The notes under the pieces were generated by a model. The model searched no databases, was not told the DNA's origin, and worked only from the letters and a program-made list of their open reading frames with translations. A DNA stretch of 14,479 nt from NCBI GenBank assembly GCA_902491475.1, contig CABUHY010000029.1, forward strand, positions 1-14,479. Reading direction: 5' to 3'. How positions within the stretch are numbered: the stretch's first letter is position 1; every line of letters begins with the position of its first letter. Source of the DNA: an uncultured Eubacteriales bacterium. GTDB taxonomy: Bacteria > Bacillota > Clostridia > Oscillospirales > Acutalibacteraceae. The translations under genes were made by a program, and so were the position numbers. Below, piece after piece: positions 11,475-14,479 of the stretch.

Positions 11475-11551
11475 CGTAGGGCGGGGGCGGCGCCCTTGCG
11501 GGCGAGTGAAGAGTGAATAGTGAACAGTGAAGAGGCGTGGGTGCTTCGCAC
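11475..11551 (+). repeat. dispersed repeat, copy 2 of heptamer module with GGGCGGGGGC head
   Basis: 11490-11551 is about 90% identical to 244-305 in opposite orientation, including GTGAAGA/GTGAATA/GTGAACA/GTGAAGA heptamers and the closing GTGCTTCGCAC palindrome. It is preceded by GTAGGGCGGGGGC (11476-11488), which matches the palindrome at 11637. Confidence 0.75.
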
Positions 11552-11636
11552 GTCGTCGTTTGCTCCGTATCGTTCGCAACAGCCTTTGGCTGTCTCTCGC
11601 TCACTTTGCAACTCCTCCTTTTCCGCAAAACGCAGT

Positions 11637-11741
11637 GTAGGGCGGGGGCTTGCTCCCGCCGAAAAGGAATACTGCAAATTAACCGATACAATCAAATTAT
11701 ATTTCATATCATACCGTAGGGACAGGGCTTGCCCCTGTCCG
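11637..11741 (+). repeat. two GTAGGG palindromic repeats
   Basis: GTAGGGCGGGGGC followed by TTGCTCCCGCC (11637-11660) and GTAGGGACAGGGC followed by TTGCCCCTGTCC (11716-11740) are two members of one hairpin family: the same GTAGGG start and TTGC loop, but different stem sequences that each still pair. Retained pairing with changed sequence suggests that the hairpin is what is kept. Confidence 0.7.
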
Positions 11742-11842
11742 AATTTCATATCAAATTTGATTAGTGCTTCCGCCCCATCTCCGGGCAACATATGCGACCA
11801 CCGCCTGTGGCGGATAAAGGGAGCATCTGTTGGCGCAGCGGT

Positions 11843-11881
11843 CGATTTTGTGCGGCGCTCCAAGCCGCATTAACAAAATCG
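11843..11881. repeat. long hairpin, unknown role
   Basis: CGATTTTGT (11843-11851) plus GCGGC (11852-11856) pairs with GCCGC (11864-11868) and ACAAAATCG (11873-11881), a 14-bp stem with a 4-nt bulge (ATTA) and 7-nt loop. A smaller CCGCC/GGCGG hairpin lies upstream at about 11803-11815. No T-run follows on either strand. Confidence 0.55.
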
Positions 11882-11927
11882 GGTACCGCAAGAGGGCAAG
11901 GCTGGCATTTTTTTCGCAGAAAAATGA

Positions 11928-12011
11928 CTGAGGGAGTTTTTTACAATTTGATGTAACCTACTTTTACTCCTTCAGTTTCGCTACGCTCAACAGCTCCCTC
12001 TAAGAGGGAGC
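11928..12011 (+). repeat. MITE-like palindromic repeat (CTCCCTC type)
   Basis: CTGAGGGAGT (11928-11937) is the near reverse complement of ACTCCTTCAG (11966-11975), and GCTCCCTC (11993-12000) pairs with GAGGGAGC (12004-12011). Repeats with this CTCAACAGCTCCCTCTAAG core are familiar between genes in gut Clostridia. No gene is seen in 11400-12260; the stretch is almost wholly made of such repeats. Confidence 0.6.
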
Positions 12012-12042
12012 GGAACTTCTTGGGCAATTTTATATAAATAAC

Positions 12043-12067
12043 GGCGGAAGCAAGCCCCCGCCCTACA
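12043..12067 (-). repeat. GTAGGG palindromic repeat, inverted copy
   Basis: Read on the minus strand this is GTGTAGGGCGGGGGCTTGC followed by TTCCGCC, almost identical to 11635-11660 on the plus strand. The two form an inverted pair about 400 bp apart. Confidence 0.7.
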
Positions 12068-12171
12068 CACCGTACTGTACAGGACAGACCGAGTTCCGTC
12101 ACGATAATGCACAAACGAGCGGTATTATGATGAAAAACGACATATTTATTTTCAACTTTGTTAATTCATCC

Positions 12172-12200
12172 TTAACAAAGCGGTGGTAATATATTATTGT
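12172..12200 (+). promoter_or_regulatory. probable ftsH promoter
   Basis: TTAACA (12172-12177), 17-nt spacer, TATTGT (12195-12200). No CIRCE or other heat-shock operator is seen between it and the ftsH ATG. Confidence 0.5.
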
Positions 12201-12265
12201 AAAAGAATTTGTTCGTTTATTGAAACCTTGTTCATTAAATCGGGCAAAAGAAAAGAGGAAGAATT

Positions 12266-14077
<1,812 letters not shown>

Positions 14078-14083
<6 letters not shown>

Positions 14084-14479
14084 TGTGAAAATCACACTAA
14101 TCATAATTATATTGCCCTCAAAATTTGCCTACGGCATAATTTTGAGATGGCAGAAATCACCATCACGCCTGTTCAGGCAACGCAGGTTGAACCGGTGATT
14201 TTTAATAAACTATTTGTTGCCTGAAAGGCTATGGGAATAGTGTGAAATCACACTATTCATAATTATATTGCCCTCAAAATTTGCCTACGGCATAATTTTG
14301 AGATGGCAGAAATCACCATCACGCCTGTTCAGGCAACGCAGGTTAAATCGGTGATTTTTAATAAACTATTTGTTGCCTGAAAGGCTATGGGAATAGTGTG
14401 AAATCACACTATTCATAATTATAATGCCCTCAAAATTTGCCTACGGCATAATTTTGAGATGGCAGAAATCACCATCACG
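14078..14479 (+). repeat. 156-bp tandem structured repeat array (2.6 copies, runs off window)
   Basis: Units begin at about 14078, 14235 and 14391, period 156 bp (157 for the first because of one extra loop A). Each full unit has: hairpin P1 (14078-14088 with 14092-14102); hairpin P2 (GCC CTCAAAATT TGCC at 14114-14129 with 14133-14151, loop TAC); then AAATCACC (14154-14161), TTCAGGCAAC (14172-14181), GGTGATTT (14194-14201) and GTTGCCTGAA (14216-14225), whose pairing order is that of an H-type pseudoknot. Differences between units are few and fall in loops or as a compensating pair in P1. No coding frame runs through it. The first unit is in the ftsH 3' end and 3' UTR. Confidence 0.9.

Noticed and set aside
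11375..11873. Overlapping frames of 102-162 codons on both strands in the merR-ftsH gap
   Set aside because: They translate dispersed palindromic repeats, with no ribosome sites and low-complexity, Arg/Ser/Pro-rich products.

Overview
The window looks like a chromosomal segment from a Gram-positive gut-type Clostridium relative (Bacillota, Clostridia, most like Oscillospiraceae/Ruminococcaceae). Reasons: strong GGAGG-type ribosome binding sites, sigma-A style TTGACA/TATAAT promoters, a Firmicute LexA box, Firmicute versions of NrdR, EndoA/MazF, AcpS and FtsH, and many small GC-rich palindromic repeats between genes. The organism call is inference; no rRNA gene is present.

Layout. Positions 1-960 hold no credible protein gene. 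They carry mosaic non-coding repeats, hairpin terminators and a complete tRNA-Lys(TTT) on the minus strand. The tRNA is followed by two tandem 180-bp units, each ending in a copy of the tRNA 3' terminus. Positions 960-2120 (minus) hold secG, a small zinc-ribbon membrane protein and a small membrane protein; a possible plus-strand small RNA lies between secG and the zinc-ribbon gene. nrdR (plus) follows, with a candidate NrdR box at its own promoter. A mazF/ndoA toxin gene (minus) has no antitoxin gene beside it. It is divergent from a two-gene polysaccharide unit (GT2 glycosyltransferase, then a polysaccharide pyruvyl transferase-like protein) whose frames overlap at a run of eight T. nagB (minus) faces away from an acpS-nnr-lipoprotein operon (plus). 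A GtrA-like membrane protein (minus) is divergent from a short transcript with a LexA box and tiny ORFs of 7 and 52 codons. A merR / carboxymuconolactone decarboxylase-cupin operon (minus) follows. About 900 bp of dispersed repeats then lead to ftsH (plus). The window ends inside a tandem array of a 156-bp, highly structured repeat that starts at the ftsH stop codon.

How the genes relate. Most are housekeeping: protein export (secG), membrane protein quality control (ftsH), fatty-acid carrier protein activation (acpS), repair of damaged NAD(P)H (nnr), amino-sugar catabolism (nagB) and control of ribonucleotide reductase (nrdR). The glycosyltransferase/pyruvyl transferase pair and the GtrA-like protein point to cell-surface glycan work. 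The less ordinary parts are non-coding or very small: the 156-bp repeat array with a compensatory base-pair change and a potential pseudoknot, the tRNA-3'-end-bounded tandem units, the SOS-type small-ORF transcript, the T8 overlap between two sugar-transfer genes, and the mazF leader hairpin where an antitoxin gene would be expected.
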